Assembly: GCF_030247195.1 (NCBI RefSeq)
Contig: NC_080671.1
Span: 411,690,044 to 411,754,043 of the forward strand
Length of the DNA: 64,000 nt
Source: Topomyia yanbarensis
Lineage: Eukaryota; Arthropoda; Insecta; Diptera; Culicidae
Reading direction: 5' to 3'
Part shown: positions 45,299-56,606 of the stretch, in pieces
Layout of the letters: the number at the start of each line of letters is the position of its first letter
Position numbering within the stretch: the stretch's first letter is position 1
The notes under the pieces: model-generated
The model's database searches: none
What the model saw: only the letters and a program-made list of their open reading frames with translations
What the model was told of the DNA's origin: nothing
Translations under genes and position numbers: made by a program

Positions 45299-46672
45299 TT
45301 TGAAATGTATGTGCCGGGGTAATTAATGTCATACTAATGGACCCAACACTAGTGAGAGCCAAACAATATTCCAACCAGTGATAGTCGCGTCATTCGCCCT
45401 CTATAGGATATAATTTTGTTATTTTTTATACCACCAGTCGACACAACCTGCCGTGCTATAAAGTTGCATGGAAGAAATGACTTCTATGACATACCCGCAG
45501 CCAAGAAAACGCAGGCAACATTGCTTCCAATTACAGTACTAACCACAATTTTAGCATCCCCATGTGGTTTTCAAGATACTGAAATTTAACCTGGGACAGA
45601 GCTCGATAATAGATCATATCTATCTTTTCGTTTCCAATACTGCTTACACTAATAAACTTACTGTCAATGATATTTTCACCTATTTAGGATTTTCATTTTT
45701 TTTTCTGGTGCATTAAGCGTGTCTTTCTCATATATCATACAAAGACCTTTTCCGACCTCGTAGATCGGAAATAGTTTTTATAATTTATACCGTTCCATAT
45801 TTGAACACCTAAACTGAAATATTCCAGCAGTGACAGAACCAATGTGAAAAGCAACCATTTTAATTTGAAACTGATCACAGATATTGACCAGATTTCGTAG
45901 CATCCTAGCGCTAGCGTATTGCAATTTATTGAAACATTGTAATGGAAAAAAAGATTGATGCAGATGTTGTATGGACCTTCCGTGTTATTTCAACAATGCA
46001 ATACACGGTTCTGGCTGCGGACAAACTACTTAACACGGTTTTATAGATCGGGCATGTGCTTTCACCGGCACCGTTGTATGGTTTGTTGTTTGAAAGGTTG
46101 CACGCAGGATTGTGTGCAACCATTTATATTAGAAGGCAAGTGAATCATATTGCAGATCTCTTCTAAAATCACGTACAGTGACACAATCTCATTTCAGTAC
46201 AGCGCTCTGCGGAATGCTTATATTTATTTTACAAGTAAAAAATAATTTTACGAGACATTCTATTTATGTAGAAATAGTTTACTAGACAGCATAGAAAAGA
46301 TACAATAATTATCTTTGTACTACAAATGCTCATTGTTTCAAAAATGATCATAATTCTAAAAATAGTCAAATATACACGCAATCTCATATTCGTACAGAAC
46401 ACATATTTTTTCAAAAATCAATTGAAATTTCTATAAGAAATATCCAATGTGGTAGCTTTTGTTTGTAATTACAGTTTTAAATCATATAGTAGTTTCTAAG
46501 ACCATTCTTATTATAATCCGGATAGTTTCGCACTTTTTATCCAAATACTCCCATTTATTTTTCTAATCAGTTAGGAAACGGGGTCCGCAGTTAAGAATTC
46601 ATAATAATTTAAGTGACATAAGTGACTTAGGTTACTCTGCGTTTCGCTACATCAAAGTTTTTAACGACATGT
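45299..46672. other. Unassigned DNA left of the LTR element
   Basis: No gene recognised. The last five bases before 46678 (TAAAT) are the target duplication of the retrotransposon. Confidence 0.3.
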
Positions 46673-46677
46673 TAAAT

Positions 46678-46869
46678 TGTAGTATATTACGACCTGATTA
46701 AATGTTAAGCTAGATAATAAATATGTCCCACCTTTTAAATACGATTGTAACATGGAGAATGAGGACGACCTGAGAAGTATTGATCTTGGTTTCGGCAGTG
46801 GAAGAGAGGAGGATCATAATTTCTTGGACTTCGACGGACACGGACGGAGATAAGGGAGTCAATACTACA
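46678..46869 (+). repeat. 5' LTR (192 bp)
   Basis: TGTAGTATATTACGACC to GTCAATACTACA, with 8-base inverted ends. AATAAA near 46718 could serve for polyadenylation. The two differences from the 3' LTR are at about 46755 (C versus A) and 46770 (G versus A). Confidence 0.95.
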
Positions 46870-46872
46870 ATC

Positions 46873-46890
46873 TGGCGACGAGTATCGGAA
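46873..46890 (+). other. Primer-binding site candidate
   Basis: TGGCGACGAGTATCGG begins three bases after the 5' LTR. TGG is the complement of the CCA tail of a tRNA, the expected layout. I do not assign the tRNA. Confidence 0.6.
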
Positions 46891-47463
46891 CAAGATATTG
46901 TACCAATAATTATAGCGCAGTTTCCGGATTTTTTTACTGGTATTCGCGAAAAGAGGAGGACTTGATAAGGTAAATGAAAAAAACATTGGGTATCATAGAG
47001 CAGTTGCGAGAAAATGATACGGCGTCATTGTGATTGTATCATACAATCAAGCGGAACATTTTCAGTTTTCCTCGTGAATTGCGAGAATTTTAAGAATTCT
47101 CCCGTGATTTTGAACAGTAAAAGTAGTAGCTAACGTTTGTTGAATAAACATTGCGAGAATTAGTGGAATTCTCCGGAAGACGAGAAGGCGGAAATTAGTT
47201 GAATTTCCCCGGCAAAAGCAGGAATCTTTGGGGCTCCTCTTGGTTGTAAGGAATGAAACGGAATTCTTCGTAGTTTTCCCAGAAATCGTAATTAAGATCG
47301 AATACAGCAAGGGGATATCGGTTCATGTACAAATAGTTGTACAAACGGGAGTTTGGTACATGTGTGAGTTTGGCACATATGAGATTACACTGAAAAACCT
47401 TTTTTTATCAAACGGAAGTATTTAGAGGAATAATACTAAAGTTGTCCGATCTTGTATTTTCAG
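46891..47463 (+). other. Leader of the LTR element
   Basis: About 570 bases of non-coding leader, with repeated GAATT(C)TCC words. AAGGTAAAT at 46967-46975 and TTTTCAG at 47457-47463, just before the first gag ATG at 47464, could be an intron donor and acceptor, but this is not supported further. Confidence 0.4.
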
Positions 47464-48607
47464 ATGCAAGATTCACGACCGATCCCACCGTTTCAATGTG
47501 ATCAGATCGAAAGAGGCAAGTTAGCTAGAGAGTGGAAAATATGGAAAGATGCTTTGGATTGCTATTTCGCAGCTTACGAAATATCCGACCAGTACATTAC
47601 TATTACATCTTGGCGGCCCTGCTTTGCAAGTGGTATTCAGAAACTTGAAGGATTGCGATCACGTACCACTAATAGCTCCCAAGCCTAATTGGTATGAAGT
47701 AGCTATCCAGAAGCTGGATGAGTTTTTCGAGCCACAGCATGAGAGCATCTCGGAGCGCCGCAAGCTCCGACTGATGAAGCAAAAACCAGGAGAACGTTTT
47801 GCCGATTTTGCTATTCGTCTGAAGCAGCAAGTCACACACTGCGGCTTCGAAAAGTACGGCACAGAAGTGAACAAAATTCTATGTGACATATATCTTGCCG
47901 ATGCAGTTGTCGAAGGGTGTTCCTCGAACGATGTACGCAGAAGGATTCTGTTGAAGGATTTAGCGTTCACTGAAATCGAAACGTTGGGTATAGCGCAGGA
48001 GGGCGTCGATCAGCAAATAGAGGATATTGTGGCACCTCTGCCACAGGAAAAGATTTTCCGTATTGGACAACAGAAACGTATACAAGGGAAGCCGATTTCG
48101 TTGAGTTCAAGAACGACTGATCGAGCTTGTTTCAACTGTGGCCGTACGGGTCATTACGCGGTATCAGCTGCTTGTCCGGTAAGGGGAAAGCAATGTCGCA
48201 ATTGCAAGAGCTACCGGCATTTCGAGAAGCTGTGTCGGAAGGCAAAAAAACTGATGGAAAAAGACCCCGGGAAACAAGTTCGAACAGTGGACGAGATGCC
48301 ACAAGCGGAAGTACCCACATTGATCGAAAAGCACAACGACGAAACGAAAGTGTATTATGCATTCTATTCAGGAAACGAATCGAATGTCATTAAATGCATA
48401 CTTGGTGGAGTCCACATTGAAATGCTCGTTGACTCGGGGGCAGACGCCAATCTTATCAGTGGAAAGATGTGGTCAAAACTGAAGGACGACAAAGTGATTG
48501 TGTTCTCATCTGAGAGAGGGAGCTCTCGAATCTTACGAGCTTACGGAAGCCAGAAACCTCTGACCATACTCGGGTCATTCATGGCAGACATCTCAGTTGG
48601 AAAATGA
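47464..48607 (+). pseudogene. gag: gag and protease of the Ty3/Gypsy element
   Basis: The capsid region starts at ATG 47464 (MQDSRPIPPFQ, then REWKIWKDALDCYF). It changes frame near 47595 to continue as LLLHLGGPALQVVF, EPGE-type KPGERFADFAIRLKQQ and HCGF. Two zinc knuckles follow at 48128-48235: CFNCGRTGHYAVSAAC, which has six rather than four residues before its last cysteine, and CRNCKSYRHFEKLC. The aspartic protease has its catalytic LVDSGADANLI at about 48425-48455. A TGA at 48605-48607 ends the frame, yet the same frame goes on open beyond it. Gag packages the RNA; the protease matures Gag-Pol. Confidence 0.85.
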
Positions 48608-50553
48608 ACTGTCAGAGCAGATTTTTTCGTCGTAGACGGAGGCCAGCGTTGCTTGCTTGGTGACAAAACAGCAAAACAACTGGGAGTATTGAAGGTTGGG
48701 TTAAACATCAGTACTCTAGAGGCTAATCCATTTTCAATAATCAAGGGAGTAAAAGCGCACATTCGTATTGATCCCACAGCAGTTCCATTATTCCAACCGA
48801 TGCGCAGAATTCCGATTCCGTTAGAGGAAGCTGTTGGAAGAAAACTGGATGATATGTTGAGACGTGATATCATCGAGGTAAAAACTGGCCCTACAACATG
48901 GGTGTCGCCTTTGGTTGTAGTTGGCAAGGCAAACGGAGATCCTCGTTTGTGTTTGGATTTACGCAGAGTAAACGAAGCGGTTCTAAGGGAACACCATCCG
49001 ATGCCAATTATTGACGATTACCTGGCGAAAATTGGAAGAGGGTGCGTTTGGAGCAAACTCGACATAAAGGAGGCGTTTCTCCAAGTGGAACTTGATGAAG
49101 CATCCCGGGACGCAACAACATTTATTACCAGTCGCGGACTATACCGTTTCAAACGATTGCCATTCGGCCTGGTAACAGCCCCAGAGTTGTTTCAGAAATC
49201 AATGGACGAGATTCTCGTCGGGTGTGAGGGCACTTTTTGGTATATCGACGATGTGATTGTCGAAGGGAAAACACTGGAGGAGCACGATAAGCGCCTAGAT
49301 AAGGTACTGTAATACACATTTCCAAATAAATAAAACCACCGTTTAAAATATGAAAAATTGTATCTTTTCACATGAAATGATCCTGAACAAGCCATTAGCT
49401 TCTTCTTTTCCTTTTGTTTGTTTCAGGTTCTATCCCGATTGAAATTTCGAGGAGTAGAACTAAATTGGGAGAAATGCCAATTAAGAGTCAAACAGCTGGA
49501 CTTTTAGGGCATGAGATATCACAAAATGGAATTATGCCTTCAAAAACAAAAATACAAGCCGTTCTGTCCTTCAGAGAGCCACAAAATGAAGCTGAGGTGC
49601 GGAGTTTTCTTGGCCTGGCAAACTACTTAAATAAATTCATTCCAATGTTATCGACCATGGACGAACCTCTGCGAAAATTATTGATTAAGGATACTAAGTT
49701 CGATTGGACCCAGGAACAGTCGAACTCGTTCATTGCTATAAAAGAAGCTATAAGTAATGTTGCTAGTCTGGGATTTTATAAGGTTGAAGATCGAACCGCA
49801 GTTTTTGCCGACGCAAGCCCGTTTGGATTGGGTGCCATTCTGGTTCAATATGACCAATCAAACTGCCACCGTATAATCAGCTTTGCATCAAAATCGCTTA
49901 CAGATACTGAACGTCGTTACTGTCAGACAGAAAAAGAAGCATTAACATTAGTGTGGAGCGTGGAACGTTTCCAATACTACCTTCTTGGCAAACAATTTGA
50001 AATCTTTACGGATTGCAAAGCACTGAGTTTTCTGTTCACGACACGTTCCAAACCATGTGCGCGAATATAGCGGTGGGTATTGCGCCTTCAAGCCTTCGAT
50101 TACAGAGTTGTATTCATAGCCGGAAAGGATAATGTAGCTGATATTTTATCGCGCCTTTCAGTGGTGGAACCAAAAGCGTTTGATCCTTCGGACGAGATTT
50201 TCGTCAGAGAAATTGCTATGCATGCTGTAAACTCGAATGCTTTAACATGGAAAGACGTAGTAGAAGCTTCAGATAATGATAGTGAAATTCAAGAGATATT
50301 GAACATGTTGAAGATCGGAGAAGTACAGACTATGCCTGTAGCGTATCGGGTGATAGCTTCTGAACTGTGCGAGTTCCAAGGTGCACTTCTTCGTGGGGAC
50401 AGAATCATCATTCCAGAGGGACTCAGAACTAAAGTGCTACGAACTGCTCATGAAGGACATCCAGGGATTACAATGATGAAGAATCATTTGAGGTCAAGCG
50501 TGTGTTGGCCCAGGATGGACGCACAAGTGGAAAAATTTGTAAAAAATCTGTAG
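48608..50553 (+). pseudogene. pol: Reverse transcriptase and RNase H of the Ty3/Gypsy element, interrupted
   Basis: RT runs through PTTWVSPLVVVGK, DPRLCLDLRRVNEAV, WSKLDIKEAFLQVELD, FKRLPFGLVTAPELFQ and the catalytic FWYIDDV (YIDD at about 49241-49252). After DKRLDK (49303) an intron-like 123-base block intervenes. RT resumes with VLSRLKFRGVELNWEKCQL at 49427, changes frame near 49500, then gives LGHEISQNGI, RSFLGLANYLNKFIP and the RNase H motifs FADASPFGLGAIL, TEKEAL and FTDCKAL. A TAG at 50068-50070 interrupts it. The integrase zinc finger starts at HEGHPGI (about 50450). Confidence 0.88.
49304..49426 (+). other. Intron-like insertion within the reverse transcriptase
   Basis: A 123-base AT-rich block starts GTACTG, ends with a pyrimidine tract and TTTGTTTCAG, and contains stop codons. 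It separates two halves of RT that would otherwise be contiguous in the same frame (phase 0). AGGT(A/T)CT is present at both borders (49302-49308 and 49425-49431), the pattern expected if a segment inserted with duplication of an AGGT proto-splice site. Confidence 0.7.
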
Positions 50554-51568
50554 GGGATGTACTCTAGTAGCAGCACCTGAGCCTCCCGAACCAATGCAAC
50601 GAAGTAATTTACCTAGTTCGCCGTGGCATATGTTGGCATTAGACTTTTTAGGCCCTCTTCCAGAAGGACATTATCTTTTGGTGGTTATAGACTGCTACAG
50701 CCGTTTCATGGAGGTGTGCGAGATGGAGACAACTACAGCAAATGACGTCATACGTGAGCTTTCAGTCATGTTTAGTCGGTATGGAATCCCATTCTCAATA
50801 AAGGCTGATAACGCGCCACAACTTAGCTCAGAATGCAATGAGTTCCGTGAGTTCTGTGATTTAAATGGAGTAAAGCTCTTAAACACAATCCCATATTGGC
50901 CACAATCTAATGGAGAAGTCGAGCGACAAAACCGGTCTATTCTCAAACGTCTCCGCATTGCCCAAGAACTTGGACGAGATTGGAGAAAGGAATTGCGACA
51001 ATACCTTTTGACGTACCATTCAACAAAGCACCCTACGACTGGAAAATCGCCAGGGGAAATAATGTTCGGTCGCCGTATAAAAAGTAAACTGCCAATAATT
51101 TCATCGTTTCAAGAAGATGAGAATGTTCGAGATCGAGATGCTCTCATCAAAGAGAAAGGTAAAGAGTACGGTGACATACGTCGTAGTGCGCGAAAGAACG
51201 ATATACAGGAAGGCGATCAGGTGTTGGTTAAACGAATGCGGAAATCAAATAAGCTAGATACCGATTTCTCTAATGAAGAGTTTATTGTTCGGCGTAAACA
51301 GGGTACTGATACAGTTGTCCAGTCCACAGAAACAGGAAAACAATACAGACGAAGTGCCGCGCATCTTAAGAAGGTTGGTGACCGACAAAACATCCCTCAC
51401 AAAGTTTCAAGCAGAGATGCATCCGACACCTCATCAGAAAATATTACAGTAGACAGACGAATTGACAAATTAGGTCAGAATGCGAAATCACTACCTCAAA
51501 TATACTCAGCAGACACTAAACGAGTAAGACAACAGCCTATTAAGTATCGGGATTATGTACCACACTAA
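50545..51568 (+). CDS. Integrase of the Ty3/Gypsy element
   Basis: The zinc finger (H and H in TAHEGHPG, then CRGC at about 50550) is split by a frame change near 50546. The catalytic core is then open at 50594-51568. It has D in LALDFLGPLP (residue 17 of this frame), D in KADNAPQL (72) and E in SNGEVERQN (108), giving the canonical D,D(35)E spacing. A basic C-terminal region follows, ending SADTKRVRQQPIKYRDYVPH. No chromodomain was recognised. Integrase inserts the DNA copy and makes the 5-base target duplication seen at the flanks. Confidence 0.88.
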
Positions 51569-51644
51569 GACCGGACTGAAAATAAATAAATTGTTAGACT
51601 ACTAAGCAGAAGGTCATTTCATTATCGAAGAAAAATGTCCCACA

Positions 51645-52137
51645 TGGGATGCCAGGGGGAGTGACAAAGGCACGATTGAGAGTGAATCAGGTGATAGGGT
51701 GAGCACCCAAGTCAGCCTCACATGGTATGGGTGGGGCGAGCACAAAAGTAAGCCTAGCAAGGAACGAGTAAGGTGAGCGCACAAGTCAGCCTCGCATGGA
51801 ACGTAAAAGGTGAGCACAAAAGTCAGCCTCATGTGGGAGTGTTTGAGAGTGAATCAAAGTGCGATTGAGAGAGCACCCAAGTAAGCCTCATACAGGATGT
51901 ATGAACGCGTGAGTGAGAGTGAATGAGTACATTTAGTACAGCCATCCCCCCAGAAGTAATACCGAGAGGTAGTTCCTGGGAGGAATGATGGCGGAGCCCA
52001 ATGGAGTTTAGTCGGTATTAATGGCTGGTCACCATTCGAGTCCGACACGCCCCCAGTGCACCCCGTGCGGTAGATTGGACCCTACCAATAGCACGTGCAC
52101 TGGGCTAGGACATAAAGGTCTTCTCCATTGTAAAAAA
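51645..52137 (+). mobile_element. 3' end of the R1-like family inside the LTR element
   Basis: From about 51645 to the A-run at 52132-52137 the sequence matches the 3' region of the R1-like element (22490-22960). Shared blocks include GAGAGCACCCAAGTAAGCCT, AGTACAGCCATCCCCC, GGAGCCCAATGGAGTTTAGT and GCACGTG(C/T)ACTGGG, with scattered differences. It lies between the integrase stop and the 3' LTR. The 5' junction is not sharp; AGGGGG near 51652 may be one side of a duplication matching the G-run at 52138. Confidence 0.85.
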
Positions 52138-52145
52138 GGGGGGGT
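52132..52145 (+). promoter_or_regulatory. Polypurine tract of the LTR element
   Basis: AAAAAAGGGGGGG followed by T lies immediately before the 3' LTR, the standard place of the plus-strand primer. Its A-run coincides with the A-tail of the R1-like fragment. Confidence 0.8.
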
Positions 52146-52337
52146 TGTAGTATATTACGACCTGATTAAATGTTAAGCTAGATAATAAATATGTCCCACC
52201 TTTTAAATACGATTGTAAAATGGAGAATGAGGACAACCTGAGAAGTATTGATCTTGGTTTCGGCAGTGGAAGAGAGGAGGATCATAATTTCTTGGACTTC
52301 GACGGACACGGACGGAGATAAGGGAGTCAATACTACA
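52146..52337 (+). repeat. 3' LTR (192 bp)
   Basis: TGTAGTATATTACGACC to GTCAATACTACA, differing from the 5' LTR at two positions, followed by the TAAAT target duplication at 52338-52342. Confidence 0.95.
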
Positions 52338-52342
52338 TAAAT

Positions 52343-53536
52343 AGTTGTACGCAAACTTTGAACAATTTTAAAGATTTCATGAAGTGATTTAGCTTCATTT
52401 TGGTGAGTAGTAATTAGTTTTCGTCCCATAATGGCAGCTAGTTTACTTTTTTTTAACCATCACGTTAATTTGAGGGAATTTCTTGAACTAGTGTAGAGAA
52501 AACTGTGCCAACGAACACTTTTCTGTTGTCATAAAATCTATGTTTTGTAAATAAAACAAAAGATAAATAAATAATAAAAGGTCTTAAATTACAAATTAAT
52601 TGATTTTTCAAAAGTGTACGAATATGAAATTGTGCCATTTTCACACCAAGTAATGATTTTTTTTATGTGCAGTGTACGGAAACTTGCACACTTTAGATTA
52701 CAAATGATAAGAAAATGACAGATGATGATTCTACTACCACATTTACAAAACAATACCTATATTAAATAGCGCAAACATTCATGAAACAATATTAAACATA
52801 TACACTAGAGGTGTACGAATATGAAATTGTGTCACTGTAACACTTTTCACTTATTTTACAGTACAGATCGAAAGACGGTGGTTACTGAATTATTGACAGA
52901 AGAGAATGTAAACAATGAGTGTCACTCATTGTAGATATGTCTTTTTGAAAAAACGTTCAAGAAATGTTCACTGTTCACCTTACGTCATTGTTTCACAGTT
53001 ACCCATTGGGTCTATTTATGAAAATTGTCAAATTATACAGAACCATGACAAGTTACCAACAAACTTTGTTAGCGGCATAAGCATAAAATTTGCTATAAAA
53101 AGCAATAGACTAAACATTTATCCGATGAACGGTAACTCATAAAAATGGAAAAACGTTAGTCATTGCAAATCTACTGTGTTCCAAAACAAATCCATTAAAA
53201 TTGATAGAGTTATCAGAAATCTTCCAAAATATAGTAACACGTGTAAAGAATTAGAAATCATGAAATATGAAAAAATGAGATGATTCTGTTCGTGTATTGA
53301 AGCCACCATGTATGAAGCCACCATCAGCTCAAGGTTTTTCCAGTTTATGCGGGTAGACTTACGGTAGCCCCAAAATAATTTATCGTGAAACCTTCACATT
53401 ATTGCTGGTAATGAAGGGAAATCAAAAAGGTTGAGCGGGTCCGTAAGCAGAAAAATGATTAAAATTAAAATAATGAAAATAACAATTGAATAAATATAAT
53501 TATTGTAATGATTACAAAACATAAAGTGGACAATGT
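52343..53536. other. Unassigned AT-rich DNA
   Basis: No gene was recognised. GTGTACGAATATGAAATTGTG occurs twice (about 52613 and 52809), a direct repeat about 196 bases apart. Confidence 0.35.
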
Positions 53537-54424
53537 GTGGGACATGGTTATATGAAAAAAATAAAATTTGGCTCCGAGTAACTTTTCGGGTCCCATTTAG
53601 CTCCCAGAACAACTCTGCAAATTTTTAGATCGATCGGTGAAACTATATTTTTGCGCCAGCGGTTTAAAGTTTACATGGGGTTTCGCATGGAAAAATTGTC
53701 TTTTGCAAATTAATTCTTCCATTAGTCGCCCGTTATGTCCTAAAAATAAATGGATGTCTGATTTTTATAGGAAATTTGTCAAGGAAATAAAGACTAGAAG
53801 ACTGCAAAACGATCTGAAGCTTGTGGAAAAAGTTATTAAGCAAAAACCGATTGATGCCCTGAAGATTGATGAAAATTTCACTTTTCATAGCATCACTGCT
53901 GCTGACGGTCTAATTATATACAACATTTTTAACTTTCTCTTATTATGTACAAAAGAAGCCTCAATTTATCCCTCAAAACCTTGCGAAGTGGCCAAATAGT
54001 ATAGATAAACGATTTATACACATTAAGAGAGAAATAAAACAAAATTGCGTATAATTGGATAACCAACAGCAGTGGTGCTAGAAAAAATGAATATTTCATC
54101 AATCGTCAGATCATCAATCGGTTTCTGCTTAATAACTTTTTTCTCAAGCGTCAAATCGCTTCGTGGTTTTCGAGACTTTGTTTCCTTGTTAAATTTCCTA
54201 TGAAAGCCACATAACGATTTATTTTTAGGAAATAATGGGCGACTCCTGGAGGAATTATTTTGTAAAAGTTAATTTTCCCATACAAAATCCCTTGTAAACT
54301 TTAAACAGTGGGCGCAAAAATATAGTTTCACCGATCGAGCTAAGAATTTGCACAGTTGTTCTAGGACCCAAATGGTACCAAAAAAGTTGCTCGGAGCTGG
54401 AATCTAATTTTTGTCCCACCCTAG
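53537..54424. mobile_element. Foldback element with arms of about 400 bp
   Basis: The left arm, 53537 to about 53965, pairs with the right arm, about 54060-54424. Examples are GATCGGTGAAACTATATTTT (53631) against AAAATATAGTTTCACCGATC (54318), and CCTAAAAATAAATGG (53739) against ATTTATTTTTAGGA (54219). The right end reads GTCCCACCCTA. The frame of 120 codons inside the left arm has no recognised motif and is probably repeat-derived. The element is likely non-autonomous. Confidence 0.75.
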
Positions 54425-56550
54425 TGGACATGTTGGTTGCAACGACACAATAAATCTAGTAAAATTTTGTGAATTTCATATAACTGCATGTATGAATTAA
54501 AGTGGAGAACACCACAATAAATGTAATAAATGTGATCTACTATATAACCAACATTTGAATCGTTATAAACAATTGCTACAATAAGTAAGGTGAGAATGAT
54601 GGATATGAATAATGGAATAAGTTATTTCAGAATTATAGATACACGAATTTAATAAATATATGGTAAAAAGTAAAGGAATTATTACGAATATGACCATGAA
54701 CATAAAAGAACGAAATCTGCGAAACAATGCATAGATGATGATGATGACATAGGGCCCATCATCAGTGCATGGAACACTCCGGTGGCTGCAGAAGGAGCGG
54801 ATCCACAAACAGATTCATTTATGCGCAATCCGAAGTGGAAGAGAATCTGCTTCCAATGATAAGATCCAAATCCTTGTACAACGCTATTTCTAGTAATTGT
54901 TAAGGCACTGCCTTATGGTGAGAAGGGCGCGTCAATCTTATTTCCGCTTGTCAGATAAGAACGTTAACAGCAACTACATAATCTTGGAGAACTATGTGAT
55001 CAGTGTAGTGTAATACGATATTTGGGATGAAATTAATGCATATAATAGTGTATCAGCTGCCGTTTCAATCTGTTGTATAATAGCATAGTATAAATGATAT
55101 AGTTATGTAAAAATATAATAAAATTATGAATATAATGAAATTACTACATGCGTCTAACTGCCAACATTGGGATTGCTAAAAATTTATAACAAATAGTATT
55201 CTAAATATTATTAGCAAAGCCAAACGAAGGATATATGATAGTAAGTAATGTACAGCATTTAATATACTAGTTAATATGATAAATAAAATAAACATGACCA
55301 ATATAATTAACATTTTGTTCTGGCCTGATAAGATCCTTACAGCCAAGCAATTGAATAACATATGGCAGTATTATATGTAACATGACAATATTGCTGAAAT
55401 TGTGTAATAAAAATAACAAGTATAATCCAGTAATCGTTATATGATGAATATTATGTATAATGTAATTAATGAAATAAAATAAAGATTGATAAAATGGATA
55501 TTATTAAATACAATGTATAATATAGCTCTTTACCACACATTACTGCTCAGTAATGACATTACTGGCACCTAGTGTAAGGGGCCCTTATGCCTGCCAGTCC
55601 CCTGTATCGTAGCGCTCAATCTTTTTTTGTCTGCTTTATTGCCTCATTCGGCCTTACAATCACAATCCGAACCTAATGCAACAAACACGAATGATGCACT
55701 ATACTCCATCACATGAATACATGCAAAATACGGGCCGAAAAAAAACACGAAACGGCACCAATACAACCACGATATTCAGAGTACTGAAGGCAGCTATTAG
55801 GAGCTCCCGCTCCGCTAATATTATAGCACATTGCAAATAAAAAACGAACCCAGAGAACACACTACAGACCAAACGTCCTGCAGCGCACGTGTAAATGCAA
55901 TCTATTTTGGCTCCCCTAATAAACATCTTATCATTCAAGAGCCTAACGACCTGTTCAGGGTATCATCCAAACAATATGTGGAATTGTTGGACTATATGGG
56001 CTAATGTTCGTGTATAATATTTTTTTTATTAGGATCAAGCCTTCGCGACAACCGGGATGATAATGTTCATGTATTATGATTTTATTGCGATTGATTCATA
56101 GTTCCTGCTGTTCCACCGTAACCCTTTCTCCCCTAAGTTGTTAAATTGTTGAGCGAATTTAAAAATAATCGAAAGAAGAAATATAATGCTTGACCTGCTA
56201 ACTTGAAAAAAATAGAATACCACTATTACCTAAATTTAATGAAACTTTGTTAAATCAAATCAAATCTTCCAATATCCCATAAATCATACCCACAGAAAAA
56301 AGATTTGTAGGTTTAATGAAAATATGGGTTGAAATCAATAAATAAAATTATTGGTCGTAAGACAATAAATTTATTTATTGAATTCGATGAAATTTATTGA
56401 TTGTTTCAATAAAAAAAATTATCGTTTCATTTTTCAATAATATTTTTATTGAAATTCAATGAAAATTATTGAAATTAAAAATGTTTTTATTGAAAGCAAA
56501 TATTCATTGCTGCTCTAATAAAAAATATTTACAAACCAATAATTTTGTGG
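54425..56550. other. Unassigned, partly very AT-rich DNA
   Basis: The stretch 54590-55520 is AT-rich with AATATAAT-type words. The stretch 55560-55960 is GC-richer and may be repeat-derived. At 56340-56500 degenerate ATTGAAATTTATTG words recur. No gene was recognised. Confidence 0.3.
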
Positions 56551-56565
56551 TTTAATGCGAAAAAT

Positions 56566-56606
56566 TATTTTATTTTATTTTATTTTTATTTTATTTTTAT
56601 TTTTCC
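56566..56606. repeat. (TTTTA)n microsatellite
   Basis: ATTTTATTTTATTTT units, about eight copies. Confidence 0.85.

Larger units (their letters stand above)
46678..52337 (+). mobile_element. Ty3/Gypsy LTR retrotransposon, complete, coding frames interrupted
   Basis: The 192-bp LTRs (46678-46869 and 52146-52337) begin TGTAGTAT and end ATACTACA and differ at two positions. A perfect 5-base duplication, TAAAT, flanks the element (46673-46677 and 52338-52342). Domain order is gag with zinc knuckles, protease, reverse transcriptase, RNase H, then integrase, the Ty3/Gypsy order. No envelope frame is seen. The near-identical LTRs suggest recent insertion. The coding part nevertheless has frame changes near 47595, 49500 and 50546, in-frame stops at 48605-48607 and 50068-50070, and an intron-like insertion. 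The lineage may be Mag-like, but that is a guess. Confidence 0.93.

Noticed and set aside
45021..45374. Minus-strand frame rich in FIYL repeats that looks like a membrane protein
   Set aside because: It is the translation of an (AAAT)n microsatellite.
46970..47463. Intron in the leader of the LTR element
   Set aside because: Donor AAGGTAAAT and acceptor TTTTCAG are plausible, but there is no coding continuity to test, so it is only mentioned as a possibility.
51645..51660. AGGGGG as a proven target duplication of the R1-like fragment
   Set aside because: The surrounding bases also resemble R1-like sequence (GGCAGAGGAGTGA in the other copy), so the junction cannot be fixed by eye.
53637..53999. 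120-codon frame as a host gene
   Set aside because: It lies in one arm of a foldback element and shows no recognised domain.
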